A DNA stretch of 64,000 nucleotides, taken from contig NZ_CP022655.2 in NCBI RefSeq assembly GCF_002243345.2, positions 770,001 to 834,000 on the forward strand, written 5' to 3'. The stretch is from Paenibacillus sp. RUD330 (GTDB lineage Bacteria; Bacillota; Bacilli; Paenibacillales; Paenibacillaceae). Under the pieces are notes generated by a model, which saw only the letters and a program-made list of their open reading frames with translations, searched no databases and had not been told where the DNA came from. Positions 52,901 to 61,060 of this stretch are shown here, piece after piece; positions within the stretch are counted from its first letter, which is position 1; every line of letters begins with the position of its first letter. A program made the position numbers and the translations under genes.

Positions 52901-55900
52901 CAAGCTGCCGGTCTCCTCCAAAGGAGCCGACGCCGTCGTCGGCGGCCTCGTCGGGCGCAACGCCGGCACCGGCACGCTGTATTACGTCTACACGAACGCC
53001 AATCTGACGATCGAGGGCCAGGGAACGCTGGCCGGCGGCCTCGTCGGCGACAACGCCGGCCGGATCCTCTCGTCCTACACCGATCTCGACCTGACCTCGA
53101 AAGCTTACGGCACAGCCGGCCAGCCCGTGTTCCTCGGCGGCCTCGCAGGGCGCAGCAGCGGCGGCATCGAGCAGGCGTACGCGGCATCCAAGGTGGCGGC
53201 TTCCGGCGCATACGCCCAGGCCGGCGGCCTCATCGGCGAGCTGTCGGGCGGCACGGTCAAAAACGCCTACAGCGCGAAAAGCGTGACGGCGTCGGGCACG
53301 GGCGCTTATGCGGGCGGCTTTGCCGGACGCATCGCCTCCGGCAAGGTGTCCTACAGCTATTCCGCGGCCGAGGTGACGGCCAGCGGGACGGCGCGGGCCG
53401 GCGGCTTCGCCGGCCGGTACGACAACACGAGCAAGGAGCTGCTTTACAAGAGCTATTACATCAAGGACGAGAAGCTCAACCTCAACAAGGACCTGCCGGA
53501 CTTCGCGGACGGCCAGTACCGCTGGCTCAGCGTGCTTGGAAGGCTGAGCACGATCCTCTCCTCGACGCTGGCGGACCGCAGCGAGTTCCCGGCGCTGTCG
53601 GGCTGGGACTTCGCGACGGCCTGGAAGTACGGGTCGCTGAGCGCCCAGTACCAGTACCCGGAAGTGAACCGAGCCGCGAGCAGCGGCGGCGGGGATGACG
53701 GAACCGGCGGCAGCGTGAATACGAATGTGAACTGGTACCTTCGGGACAAAGACGCGCCAAGCTTCCAGATCGGGACCGAAGCGGAGCTGGCGGGACTGGC
53801 GGCGATCGTCAACGGCACGCTCGTCGGCATCGAGCCGTTCGGCTTCGAGGGACGGAGCATCGAGATCAAGGGGCCGATCCATATCCAGTCGGCCCAGTGG
53901 AGTCCGATCGGCGTCAGCGAGACGCTGCCGTTCCAGGGCGAGCTGCTCGGCGGCGGCCATCTGATCGACGGTTATGCCGTCAGCGGCACGGTCGAGCATG
54001 GAGGGCTGTTCGGCGTCATCGGCGCCAAAGGCTCGGTGAGCGGGCTCAAGCTGGAGCCGAAATCCGTCCATGGCTCTGCATACGCAGGCGCTCTGGCCGG
54101 GCGCAGCTTCGGCCGCATCGACGGTGTGGAGCTGAAGCTGCCGGAGCAGGCTGCCGTCATCGGCGGCGTCGCGGGCGGCATCGTCGGACGCAATGAAGGC
54201 GCCGCAGAGGGACTGCGCGTCGAGCTGGCGGGCGGCCGCGTCGAGAGCGCGGCGGTTCGCGGAGCGGCCGGCGGCATCGTCGGCGAGAACGTCGCTGCGA
54301 TCGCCTCCGGCAGCTGGACGCTGACGACGTCGGGCGAAGCCGCCGGCCGCATAGCGGCGAGCGGCGGCGAAGCGGCGGCAGGCGGCCTGATCGGCCGCCA
54401 GAGCGGCGCGTCGGAGGGCTTGAAGCTGGAGCTGGCGCGCCTCGTCGTCGAGGCATCCGGCACCGGCTCGGCCGCAGGCGGCCTTGTCGGCCATTATCAG
54501 GACGGCTCCGCCGCCAAGCTCGAGGTCTTCTTCGGCGAGGCGGGAGCGGTGCGCGCCGCAGGAGATGAAGCGGCTGCAGGCGGCCTCATCGGCATCTCGG
54601 AAGCGGGGAATGAGCTGAGCGGCCTCAAGGCCGAAGCGATATCGTCCGCTCCGGGCGTTACGGGCGGAGGCTCCGCAGGCGGCCTGATCGGCGAGAAGAC
54701 AGGCCGCGGCATCGCAGCCTGGGATATCCGGCAGGCGACGGTCAAGGGCTTGACCGTCGCATCGCCGGCAGGCGCGCAGGAGGCGTCGGTCGGCGGTCTC
54801 GTCGGCCGCGCCGAGCGCGCAGCGCTGCATGGCGCAGAGATTGAAGCCTCGCTGAATGCCAAAGGCGGAAGCCTATCGGCGGGAGGAGCTGTCGGAACGG
54901 GGCGCGACGTCACGATCCAGGACGCCAAGATGTCCGGACCGATTGCCGCCTCGCTGGATGCGGGCTCTTCCGGCACGCTTGCCGCAGGCGGCATCGCCGG
55001 CGAGCTGAGCGCGTCGGATCGCGACGCGGAGCTCCGCTTCGGCGGACTCTATCCTCTCTATCGCGGCCTCTACCAGACGCATTACAGCGGCAAGCTTGCG
55101 CTGGCTGCCGGCGGAGGCGACTCGCAACTGCTGGCCGGCGGCCTCGTCGGACGGCTGCTGCAGGCGTCCGTCTATGAGTCGGACAGCCGCGCGGCCATCG
55201 CCGCGGGCACGGCGGGAACGCTCTCTGCGGGCGGCATCGCCGGCTACAGCAGCGGCGTTCTCGTCCATGCCGACGCCCATGGAGGCATCGACGCCTCCGG
55301 CGCCGGGCTCTACAGGGTCGGAGGACTTGTCGGCCAAGGCGAGGACGGCGAGATCCATTACAGCCGCGTCCTGCCCGAGGGCGGGGCCGTCATCGCCGTC
55401 GGCACGGCCGTCACGATCGGCGAGAACCTGCCTGCCGCCTATGCGGGCGGCGCGGTCGGCCAAGGCGACCGCATGGAGGTGACGCGCAGCTCCGCCTCGA
55501 TTCCGGTCGAGGTGACGGATGCCAACATCGACACGACGCTGTATGCGGGCGGCTTCGCCGGCCTGCTTGGAGACGGCGGCACAGGCGCCGGCTCGATCCG
55601 CTATTCGTACGCGGACGGCGCGGTGAAGGCTTCCGGCAAGCGCGGCTCCTACGCGGGCGGCTTCGCCGGCTCGATCGAACGCTTCGCCGTCGAGGACAGC
55701 TATGCTTCCGGCAGCGTGAGCAATGCCGGCCAGGATACGCGCACGGGCGGCTTCGCCGCCGCCGTGGAGCGGACCGGCGCCGTGAAGCGCTCGTACGCGC
55801 TCCAGGGAATCGTCTCCACGACAGGACTTGCGGGCACGACCCGCTCGTATACCGGCGGGTTTGCCGGCTACAACGACGGAACCATCGACGGAGTCTATGC

Positions 55901-58550
55901 CTCCGTCGGCGAGCTGGCCTCGAATGCCAAGGGCACGGATTCGTACAAGGGCGAGCTCGTCGGCTACAACTTCCGCGACGGCCGCATTGCGGCCTCGGCC
56001 TATACCGGCAGCGGCGCGGCTGTCGGCCGCAACGCCGGAGCCGCGGCCTCGGCCGAGGCGGTCCCGGCCCGCAATCCGCTGGCTTCCGGCGCTTGGCGCA
56101 ACGCAGTCGACCCTTCGATTCTGCGCTTGTCCGGCAGCGGCGAGATCGTCATCGGCAGCCGGGAGCAGCTGGACGGCTACGTGCTGCTGAGGAATGATAC
56201 CGGCCTCGCCTACTTCCGCCTGTTCGACCGGAAGGCGGCAGCCTCTCCGCTCGGCTCGGGCGGCAAGATCCGGCTGGCGGCGGACATCGATCTGTCCGCC
56301 TTCGGCTGGACGCCGCTCCAGGACTTCGACGGCGAGCTTGATGGCGGCGGCTACCGCCTCAGCGGGCTTCGCGCCGAAGCGGGAGCAAGCGGCGACGCGG
56401 CGTTCACGCTCGTCAACCGCGGCCGCATCCGAAATCTGCAGCTTCTCGGCGCAGAAGTGAACGCCTCCCGCCATGCGGGACTTGTCGCGGCCGTGAACTC
56501 GGCCGGAGGCGAGCTCGTCGGCGTCACGGCCGAGGGCAGCGTGAGCGGCGGAGCGAGCGCCGGCCTGATCGCCGGCGTCAATGAAGGCGCCATCGCCCAG
56601 TCGGGCGCAGCCGGCAAGGCGCACAGCGCCGCAAGCGCCGGCGGTCTGGCCGGCGACAACCGCGAGGGCGGCACGATCGAGCGCTCGTACAGCGCGGCGG
56701 ACGTATCCGCCCATGGCGCCGAAGCCGCCGCAGGCGGAGCGGCCGGCGTCAACGCGGGCCTCATCGCCGACACGCTGGCCACCGGCCGGACGACGGCGGA
56801 CGGCCTGCAGCACGCATGGGCGGGCGGCATCGCCGGCCGCTTGACGGGACTCGTCGAGCGCTCCGTTGCAGGCGGCGAGGCTGTCGCTTCCGCAGACGGC
56901 GCCATCCAGCCGGGCCGGAGCTTCTTCGGCGGCCTGGCTGGAAAGCTGGAGGCGGGCGGCGAGATCCGCGGCTCCTCGTTCCACAAGCAGATGGTCAAGC
57001 GCGGCGTCGCCTACTACGATGCCGCGGGCTCCATCTCCTCGGAAGGGGCGCTCGGCGGCGCCGAGCTGACCTCCGGCTCGCTGCCGGCCGGATTGTCCGG
57101 CAGCGTCTGGAGGGCGGCAGCCGGCTTCTATCCGGCTCCGGCCGACGGCGCGCTGGCACGCCTGGCCGCCGCGGCTGCCGTTCCGGCGGCAGGCGATTCG
57201 GTGAACCGCCTGACATCCAGCTTCGGCCTCAGCCAGGCCGAAGGTCTCCGCTGGAGCGCGGATGCTTCGCTCGCGCTGCTGCAAGCCGGCTCAGGCAAGC
57301 TGCTGGCCGGCGGCGCCGTCGCGGTGAAGGCCGAGCTCGGGGGCTTCGCCCGCTCCATCGTCCTGAACTCGCCGGAGCTGCGCTGGCCGCAGGCCGCAGC
57401 CGCTCCGCGCGTCGTCTCGGGGGAGAAGGAATTCAAGGAAAAGGTCGAGGTCGCGCTCGCGGCCGAGCCGGGAGCCGTCATCCGCTACACGCTGGACGGC
57501 AGCGAGCCCGGCGAGATGTCCGCCGCCTATGAAGCGCCGATCACGCTCAAGGCGACGACGACGCTGAAGGCGATCGCCGTCGAGGCGGGCAAGGAGTACA
57601 GCCCGGTGCTGAGCGGGGAATGGAAGCTGAAGGAGGACGGAGGAGGCTTCGTCTTCTTCCCTGGCCCGATGCCATCCCCGTCTCCGACGCCGGAGCCTAA
57701 ACCCGCTCTGGAGTCGAACATCGGCAAGCCGTCCATAGGCGAGGAGAAGCCGGCATCCGTACGGGTGCCGCGCGGCAGCATCCTTCGCCTCACCGCGCCG
57801 GAGGGCAAGTGGATCCGCTACACGACGGACGGCAGCGATCCGACGGAGAACAGTCCCCGCTTCATTGGGGAGCTGGTGCTCACCCGCTCCATGACGGTCA
57901 AGGCGATCGTCGAAGGAGACAAGCGCATCCTGACGTACGTCTTCGAGGTCGGCAGCGCGAGCTACGATCTGCGCAAGGATGCGTCCACGATCCGCTACGC
58001 CGCCGGTTATGCCGACGGCACCTTCAAGCCGAACGCGGCGATGAGCCGCTACGAGCTGATCGAATCGCTGGCGCCGCTGCTTGACCGGGAGCCGGGAGAG
58101 CTGCGCAACGCCTTCCCGGACAAGTCGGACCGCAGCGAGCAATTGGTAGCCTTCTTCGCTTCCGCCGGCATCGTCGGCGGTTATCCGGACGGCACCTTCG
58201 GCGGCGACCGCAGCCTCACGAGGGCGGAATTCGCCGTCATCGCGTCCAGAGTGCTGAGGCTCGATGTCAACGAGGCGGCCGCGCCGAAGCAAAAGGACGC
58301 CATCAAGCACTGGGCTGCGCCATACATCGGCGCATTGACCCAAGCAGGGCTGATCCAGGGCTTCCCGGACGGCAGCTTCCGTCCGAACAGTCCGCTGACG
58401 CGCGCTCAGGCTGTCGTGCTCATCAATCGGATGGCCGGCACCGCCAAGCGCACGGATGCCGGACCGCGCTTCACCGATCTGACCTCCGCCCACTGGGCGT
58501 ACAAGGACATCATGTCGGCCGCGGGCCCGACGGCGCCGGCGGGCCGCTGA
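49968..58550 (+). CDS. Giant SLH-anchored GLUG-repeat surface protein 3
   Basis: 2860-aa exported protein with a signal peptide (AALGAVMLAGALGGTALMVRADA). Three related modules follow (starting near residues 37, 1247 and 2059). Each opens with a cap motif (ALDWVPIG, SAQWSPIG, AFGWTPLQ) and continues as short repeats of the type YAGGLAG/AGGIVGR, the GLUG pattern expected to build a beta-solenoid. Two chitobiase-C-like domains (IRYTLDGSEPG near 2503, IRYTTDGSDPT near 2614) and SLH repeats (YADGTFKPN, YPDGTFGGD, FPDGSFRPN) complete it. The last segment stops early (AHWAYKDIMSAA, then GPTAPAGR). ATG 49968 follows GGGGGG. It is likely an adhesin or surface scaffold. Confidence 0.9.
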   Translation: MKAAKRKSAWKAAALGAVMLAGALGGTALMVRADAQTWSGSADTSWFDPTYTTFKIDTPAKLAGIAKLVNEDEGVDGLKGKILEVDQSLDLSALDWVPIGTESHPFRGTLIAKDGAMLGISGMRVPAGIPYQGLVGNMEGGTVGGFRFAADGSIGLSTVTGNVYAGAAVGRMAGYSIVYDIENEIGIGAKSLAGTAYAGGIVGSAEGQVANVSNGASVTTEGSAYAGGLIGYVSSGSLQMKTAHNGGAVTSGGDGIIYAGGLTGYTAGILIMNDQNTVIANTAPVQVTAGSIVHAGGFSGGFGAPVLFSGQTAASGSVTVEAPKAAEVYAGGLAGSIDGSLPEVTMALPATGAVGVHAGGTVHAGGIAGHVGPMLSWSKGYAQSAPVEAQGGGDVYAGGLFGSADGGLQLQEASSRAFSSSGDIHVLGGGKVRAGGIVGELGGGMLGQAGFKGSLDARAQAAQGDVQAGGIAGRAAAGTVIHDVHSGGTAEAPVSITAQGELGGIAGRAEGTIRQSSAAYLVLKAVASDSSAGGIAGSAAGVIENVSAGDPDAKDSSSIRLEAHIAAPTGGRDSFTAGGLLGRGFGELTVAGSRADRLSAVLPAGKAGYAFGGAAGRIEGHAVLGTAADPVRVAGIALNAQADDAALGGAVGRLEGSVQAALLVRGLEIESGGASARIGGLAGESFGSLTGGEAEDITIRSAGADARLGGAAGLSGGSISGVAASRVAIEAGGAGAEAGGIAGRLQGAADSRASLTDSSLAAGEETTVTATAAAARIGGAAGYAVRADIVRPAVSAEAPNYAALAASAPGVEAGGLVGRAEDSLIEGDGKGINVQNLLLTASSSASETKAGGIAGRSSESTLRGLVGSGASLLLSGPNAQAGGLLGTHKGGEQPSVSGNLFTGMQLKANASAAGSTVGGLAGRLEARAGDPAAHPQSSLGIIANSRVSGSVQALAPGMTVGGLVGENGSLIANVSVTDKLPVSSKGADAVVGGLVGRNAGTGTLYYVYTNANLTIEGQGTLAGGLVGDNAGRILSSYTDLDLTSKAYGTAGQPVFLGGLAGRSSGGIEQAYAASKVAASGAYAQAGGLIGELSGGTVKNAYSAKSVTASGTGAYAGGFAGRIASGKVSYSYSAAEVTASGTARAGGFAGRYDNTSKELLYKSYYIKDEKLNLNKDLPDFADGQYRWLSVLGRLSTILSSTLADRSEFPALSGWDFATAWKYGSLSAQYQYPEVNRAASSGGGDDGTGGSVNTNVNWYLRDKDAPSFQIGTEAELAGLAAIVNGTLVGIEPFGFEGRSIEIKGPIHIQSAQWSPIGVSETLPFQGELLGGGHLIDGYAVSGTVEHGGLFGVIGAKGSVSGLKLEPKSVHGSAYAGALAGRSFGRIDGVELKLPEQAAVIGGVAGGIVGRNEGAAEGLRVELAGGRVESAAVRGAAGGIVGENVAAIASGSWTLTTSGEAAGRIAASGGEAAAGGLIGRQSGASEGLKLELARLVVEASGTGSAAGGLVGHYQDGSAAKLEVFFGEAGAVRAAGDEAAAGGLIGISEAGNELSGLKAEAISSAPGVTGGGSAGGLIGEKTGRGIAAWDIRQATVKGLTVASPAGAQEASVGGLVGRAERAALHGAEIEASLNAKGGSLSAGGAVGTGRDVTIQDAKMSGPIAASLDAGSSGTLAAGGIAGELSASDRDAELRFGGLYPLYRGLYQTHYSGKLALAAGGGDSQLLAGGLVGRLLQASVYESDSRAAIAAGTAGTLSAGGIAGYSSGVLVHADAHGGIDASGAGLYRVGGLVGQGEDGEIHYSRVLPEGGAVIAVGTAVTIGENLPAAYAGGAVGQGDRMEVTRSSASIPVEVTDANIDTTLYAGGFAGLLGDGGTGAGSIRYSYADGAVKASGKRGSYAGGFAGSIERFAVEDSYASGSVSNAGQDTRTGGFAAAVERTGAVKRSYALQGIVSTTGLAGTTRSYTGGFAGYNDGTIDGVYASVGELASNAKGTDSYKGELVGYNFRDGRIAASAYTGSGAAVGRNAGAAASAEAVPARNPLASGAWRNAVDPSILRLSGSGEIVIGSREQLDGYVLLRNDTGLAYFRLFDRKAAASPLGSGGKIRLAADIDLSAFGWTPLQDFDGELDGGGYRLSGLRAEAGASGDAAFTLVNRGRIRNLQLLGAEVNASRHAGLVAAVNSAGGELVGVTAEGSVSGGASAGLIAGVNEGAIAQSGAAGKAHSAASAGGLAGDNREGGTIERSYSAADVSAHGAEAAAGGAAGVNAGLIADTLATGRTTADGLQHAWAGGIAGRLTGLVERSVAGGEAVASADGAIQPGRSFFGGLAGKLEAGGEIRGSSFHKQMVKRGVAYYDAAGSISSEGALGGAELTSGSLPAGLSGSVWRAAAGFYPAPADGALARLAAAAAVPAAGDSVNRLTSSFGLSQAEGLRWSADASLALLQAGSGKLLAGGAVAVKAELGGFARSIVLNSPELRWPQAAAAPRVVSGEKEFKEKVEVALAAEPGAVIRYTLDGSEPGEMSAAYEAPITLKATTTLKAIAVEAGKEYSPVLSGEWKLKEDGGGFVFFPGPMPSPSPTPEPKPALESNIGKPSIGEEKPASVRVPRGSILRLTAPEGKWIRYTTDGSDPTENSPRFIGELVLTRSMTVKAIVEGDKRILTYVFEVGSASYDLRKDASTIRYAAGYADGTFKPNAAMSRYELIESLAPLLDREPGELRNAFPDKSDRSEQLVAFFASAGIVGGYPDGTFGGDRSLTRAEFAVIASRVLRLDVNEAAAPKQKDAIKHWAAPYIGALTQAGLIQGFPDGSFRPNSPLTRAQAVVLINRMAGTAKRTDAGPRFTDLTSAHWAYKDIMSAAGPTAPAGR

Positions 58551-58590
58551 GCCTGTCCGCGCACAGCTTGAGGAAAGGAAGGCCTTGACC

Positions 58591-59274
58591 ATGAAAAAAA
58601 GATGGATCGCCGCGCTGGCGCTGGCCGCCATGCTGGCGGCAGGCCCTTATGCGGCAACCAGCACCCAGGCGGAGCAGCAGGCTCCGCTCGCAGCCGACGA
58701 GAGCTACAGGCTCGCTTCGGATGCCGTCTTTTATTTGCGGGCGCTGAGCGCCGACGGCACGGTTGCCGCGGCCGGGACGGGCGTCCTGATGTCTTCCGGC
58801 GGAACTGCCGCCACGGCGTATCATGTCGTGAAGGGAGCGGCCCGGCTGGAGGCCGTGCTGGCGGACGGCACTGTCGTCTCCGTCAAGGTCGGCCGGTATG
58901 ACGAGCGGACCGACGCGGCCGTGCTGGAGCTCCCCGCTCGCAAGGGAGGCGGCAACTATCCGTACGTCTCCCTGCGGTCGGCCAAGCTGGAGCATGGAGA
59001 CGCTGTCTATGCGATCGGGTTCCCGCTCAAAAACACGCCGATCGTGACGCAAGGCATCGTCAGCAGCCCGGACGCGGTCGTCAACGGCCGCAGCCGCGTG
59101 CTCATCGACGCCGCCATCGCCAGCGGCATGTCGGGCGGTCCGCTGCTCGACGAGCAGGGGCGGCTGGCCGGCATCATCTCCGGATCGCTGCGCACGATGG
59201 AAGGCATCCATCTGGCGGCCGGCATGTCCGACCTGGCGGCGCTGCTGCCGGACGGCTTCCGGCAGGCAGGCTGA
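58591..59274 (+). CDS. Secreted trypsin-like serine protease
   Basis: 227-aa protein with a signal peptide (WIAALALAAMLAAGPYAATSTQA) and a compact S1/HtrA-type catalytic domain. The catalytic triad is visible: His in TAYHVVKGA, Asp in ERTDAAVLE and Ser in SGMSGGPLLD. No PDZ domain follows, so it is shorter than DegP/HtrA. ATG 58591 has AAAGGAAGG 8 nt upstream. It starts 40 bp after the third giant gene with no terminator between, so it probably belongs to the same operon and could process or release the surface proteins. It ends at a strong terminator. Confidence 0.88.
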   Translation: MKKRWIAALALAAMLAAGPYAATSTQAEQQAPLAADESYRLASDAVFYLRALSADGTVAAAGTGVLMSSGGTAATAYHVVKGAARLEAVLADGTVVSVKVGRYDERTDAAVLELPARKGGGNYPYVSLRSAKLEHGDAVYAIGFPLKNTPIVTQGIVSSPDAVVNGRSRVLIDAAIASGMSGGPLLDEQGRLAGIISGSLRTMEGIHLAAGMSDLAALLPDGFRQAG

Positions 59275-59324
59275 GAAGCCGGCCGACTGGAGCAAGCCTG
59301 GAAAATGGCCTGAAAATACAACAA

Positions 59325-59370
59325 AACGGGACGAAACCGAGGATGCTCGGTTTCGTCCCGTTTTTTTTTC
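59325..59370 (+). terminator. Terminator of the surface operon
   Basis: AACGGGACGAAACCGA-ggatgc-TCGGTTTCGTCCCGTT followed by eight T residues; a 16-bp perfect stem. Confidence 0.96.
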
Positions 59371-59409
59371 ATGAGGGCGGCTGCAAGGGGGGGATGGAGC
59401 TGGAGAGGG

Positions 59410-60327
59410 TCAACCTTCGGCCTTGACGACAGGCAGATAATAATCGAGGATCAATTTCTGTCCTTGCTCCAGCGGCGCGCAGTAACGTGCATAGGTATAG
59501 ACGTCGCACCAATAGAAGTGCTCGAAATCCATGCTGTAGCCGGTCTTCTCGATCGCCTCCGTGCAGATCAGGTAGGCGCTCTCAATGATGTCGTTGAGGG
59601 TATCGCCTTCGACCCATACCTTGGCGACGGTCCCTGCGGGGATGCTCTCCGCGTCCATATCGTCCGGCACTGGCGCGCCGGGCTCCACGAACTTGCCGAT
59701 GATATATTGGAACTCATCTCTGCCGACAAAACGGCTCATGTGGCCGAGTCCGACATAAGGGTCGATATCGCTGCAGATCCAGGCCTCCATCTCCTGGAAG
59801 CGGTCCAGCAGGCCATCCCGGAATGCGGCTCCCCAGCACTCTTCCCCCGCTTTCTGAAAGGAGGTCATGCTCTTCCTGCCGATTATTTTGCGAGGTCCCC
59901 ATTCCACATATTGAATCTTTTTGAGCTCGGCCATGATTCGTTTTCCTCCTACCATCCGAAAGGTTGCGAAGGAGGCGCGAGGGTAGTCGTTCAGCTTTTC
60001 TCCGGTCTTTCTGATCCCGGTAGGCGATGCTTGGTGATGGTCTTTGAACGCCCGCGTAAAGGCGGCATGGGAATTGAAGCCGTATTTCATCGCGATGTCG
60101 ATGATCTTGTCCTGGCTGCTGCGGATCTCATGTCCCGCCAGCGTCAATCGCCGCATCCTCAGGTAATCGTGGATGGAGATTCCCGTAACGTAGATGAAAA
60201 TACGCTGGAATAAGGGAGCGGGACAGCCTGCGATGCCGGCGATGACCCGATAATCAAGCTCCTCTGTACCGGGCATGAGACTTTCAAGGTACTCAACGAC
60301 AGACTCGAAAGCATGAAAGCTGTCCAT
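59410..60327 (-). CDS. AraC-family regulator with GyrI-like effector domain
   Basis: 305-aa transcription factor. The N-terminal AraC double helix-turn-helix (about residues 8-110, including IIDIAMKYGFNSHAAFTRAFKDHH) is followed by a GyrI/BmrR-like small-molecule-binding domain (about 130-305, ending CAPLEQGQKLILDYYLPV). This HTH-first arrangement is that of the Rob/SoxS-effector type regulators that sense amphipathic drugs. AAAGGAGG precedes the ATG. It stands alone, so its target is unknown. Confidence 0.9.
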   Translation of the reverse strand: MDSFHAFESVVEYLESLMPGTEELDYRVIAGIAGCPAPLFQRIFIYVTGISIHDYLRMRRLTLAGHEIRSSQDKIIDIAMKYGFNSHAAFTRAFKDHHQASPTGIRKTGEKLNDYPRASFATFRMVGGKRIMAELKKIQYVEWGPRKIIGRKSMTSFQKAGEECWGAAFRDGLLDRFQEMEAWICSDIDPYVGLGHMSRFVGRDEFQYIIGKFVEPGAPVPDDMDAESIPAGTVAKVWVEGDTLNDIIESAYLICTEAIEKTGYSMDFEHFYWCDVYTYARYCAPLEQGQKLILDYYLPVVKAEG

Positions 60328-60501
60328 GACGCGCGCCTCCTTTCTTCTTCATAGGATAGGACTTGTCTCGCCGCATTGCTTTGCAAAAAGAGATCAGGAT
60401 TTGTACAAACAGCCGCTGCCATCCATGGAGGCATCCCCTGCAACCTATCTGTCCCTTCATCTCGTCAGGAGCTCAAGAAGCCCTCAAGGAGGAGTGGAAA
60501 A

Positions 60502-61029
60502 GTGAAAAAGCTGAGCATGCTGCTGATTCTGCTCGGAATGCTGGCGGCGTCGTATCCGCCTGACCGTGCAGAGGCTCTGTCCTGCGCGGAGCTGATGCCG
60601 ATCGAGAAGGCGTACGGCTACTATGATGCGGTCATCGTCGGCCATGTGGATAAGGTGGTCAAGCGCGGAGACCGGCATGAACTGCATCTCACGGTCAAAA
60701 GCAGCTATAAAGGCATCCGGTCCTCCCGAATTGTCGCGGACGAGGATAGGAATTGGGGCGCTTTGGATGGCCCCGCCTTGAGCGGAGCGGAATACCTGTT
60801 TTTCTTGAAATCAACAGGAGACGGCTGGGAAAATCCTCTCTGCGCGCCTTCCAAGCTGACCAGCGCATCGGCGGCGGAGCTGGCCTATATGAAGGGCAGG
60901 GAAATCCCTCTGGAATCCGCAGCGGATGACGCGGAAGGCAGAGAGAACACCGCGTTGAAAATCGCCGCGGCAGCCGTGTTCGTCACGCTCGGCTTGATCG
61001 TCATCCTTCGCAGCATGCGCCGGCGCTGA
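60502..61029 (+). CDS. Membrane-anchored exported protein with TIMP-like N-terminus
   Basis: 175-aa protein. A signal peptide (KKLSMLLILLGMLAASYPPDRAEA) should expose a mature start LSCAELMPIEKAYGYYDAVIVGHV, with the early Cys and beta pattern of the bacterial TIMP/netrin-like (OB-fold) family. A C-terminal transmembrane helix (IAAAAVFVTLGLIVIL) and basic end (RSMRRR) anchor it. GTG 60502 follows AAGGAGG; the frame runs upstream to 60376 but without a ribosome site. The role is unknown; protease inhibition is only an analogy with eukaryotic TIMPs. Confidence 0.7.
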   Translation: MKKLSMLLILLGMLAASYPPDRAEALSCAELMPIEKAYGYYDAVIVGHVDKVVKRGDRHELHLTVKSSYKGIRSSRIVADEDRNWGALDGPALSGAEYLFFLKSTGDGWENPLCAPSKLTSASAAELAYMKGREIPLESAADDAEGRENTALKIAAAAVFVTLGLIVILRSMRRR

Positions 61030-61060
61030 AGCAGCCGCTGCCGGCGTTGCCGTATTCGGA

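Noticed and set aside
51207-57284. Long minus-strand ORFs opposite giant gene 3
   Set aside because: Same reason; repeats on the plus strand create regular shadow frames.
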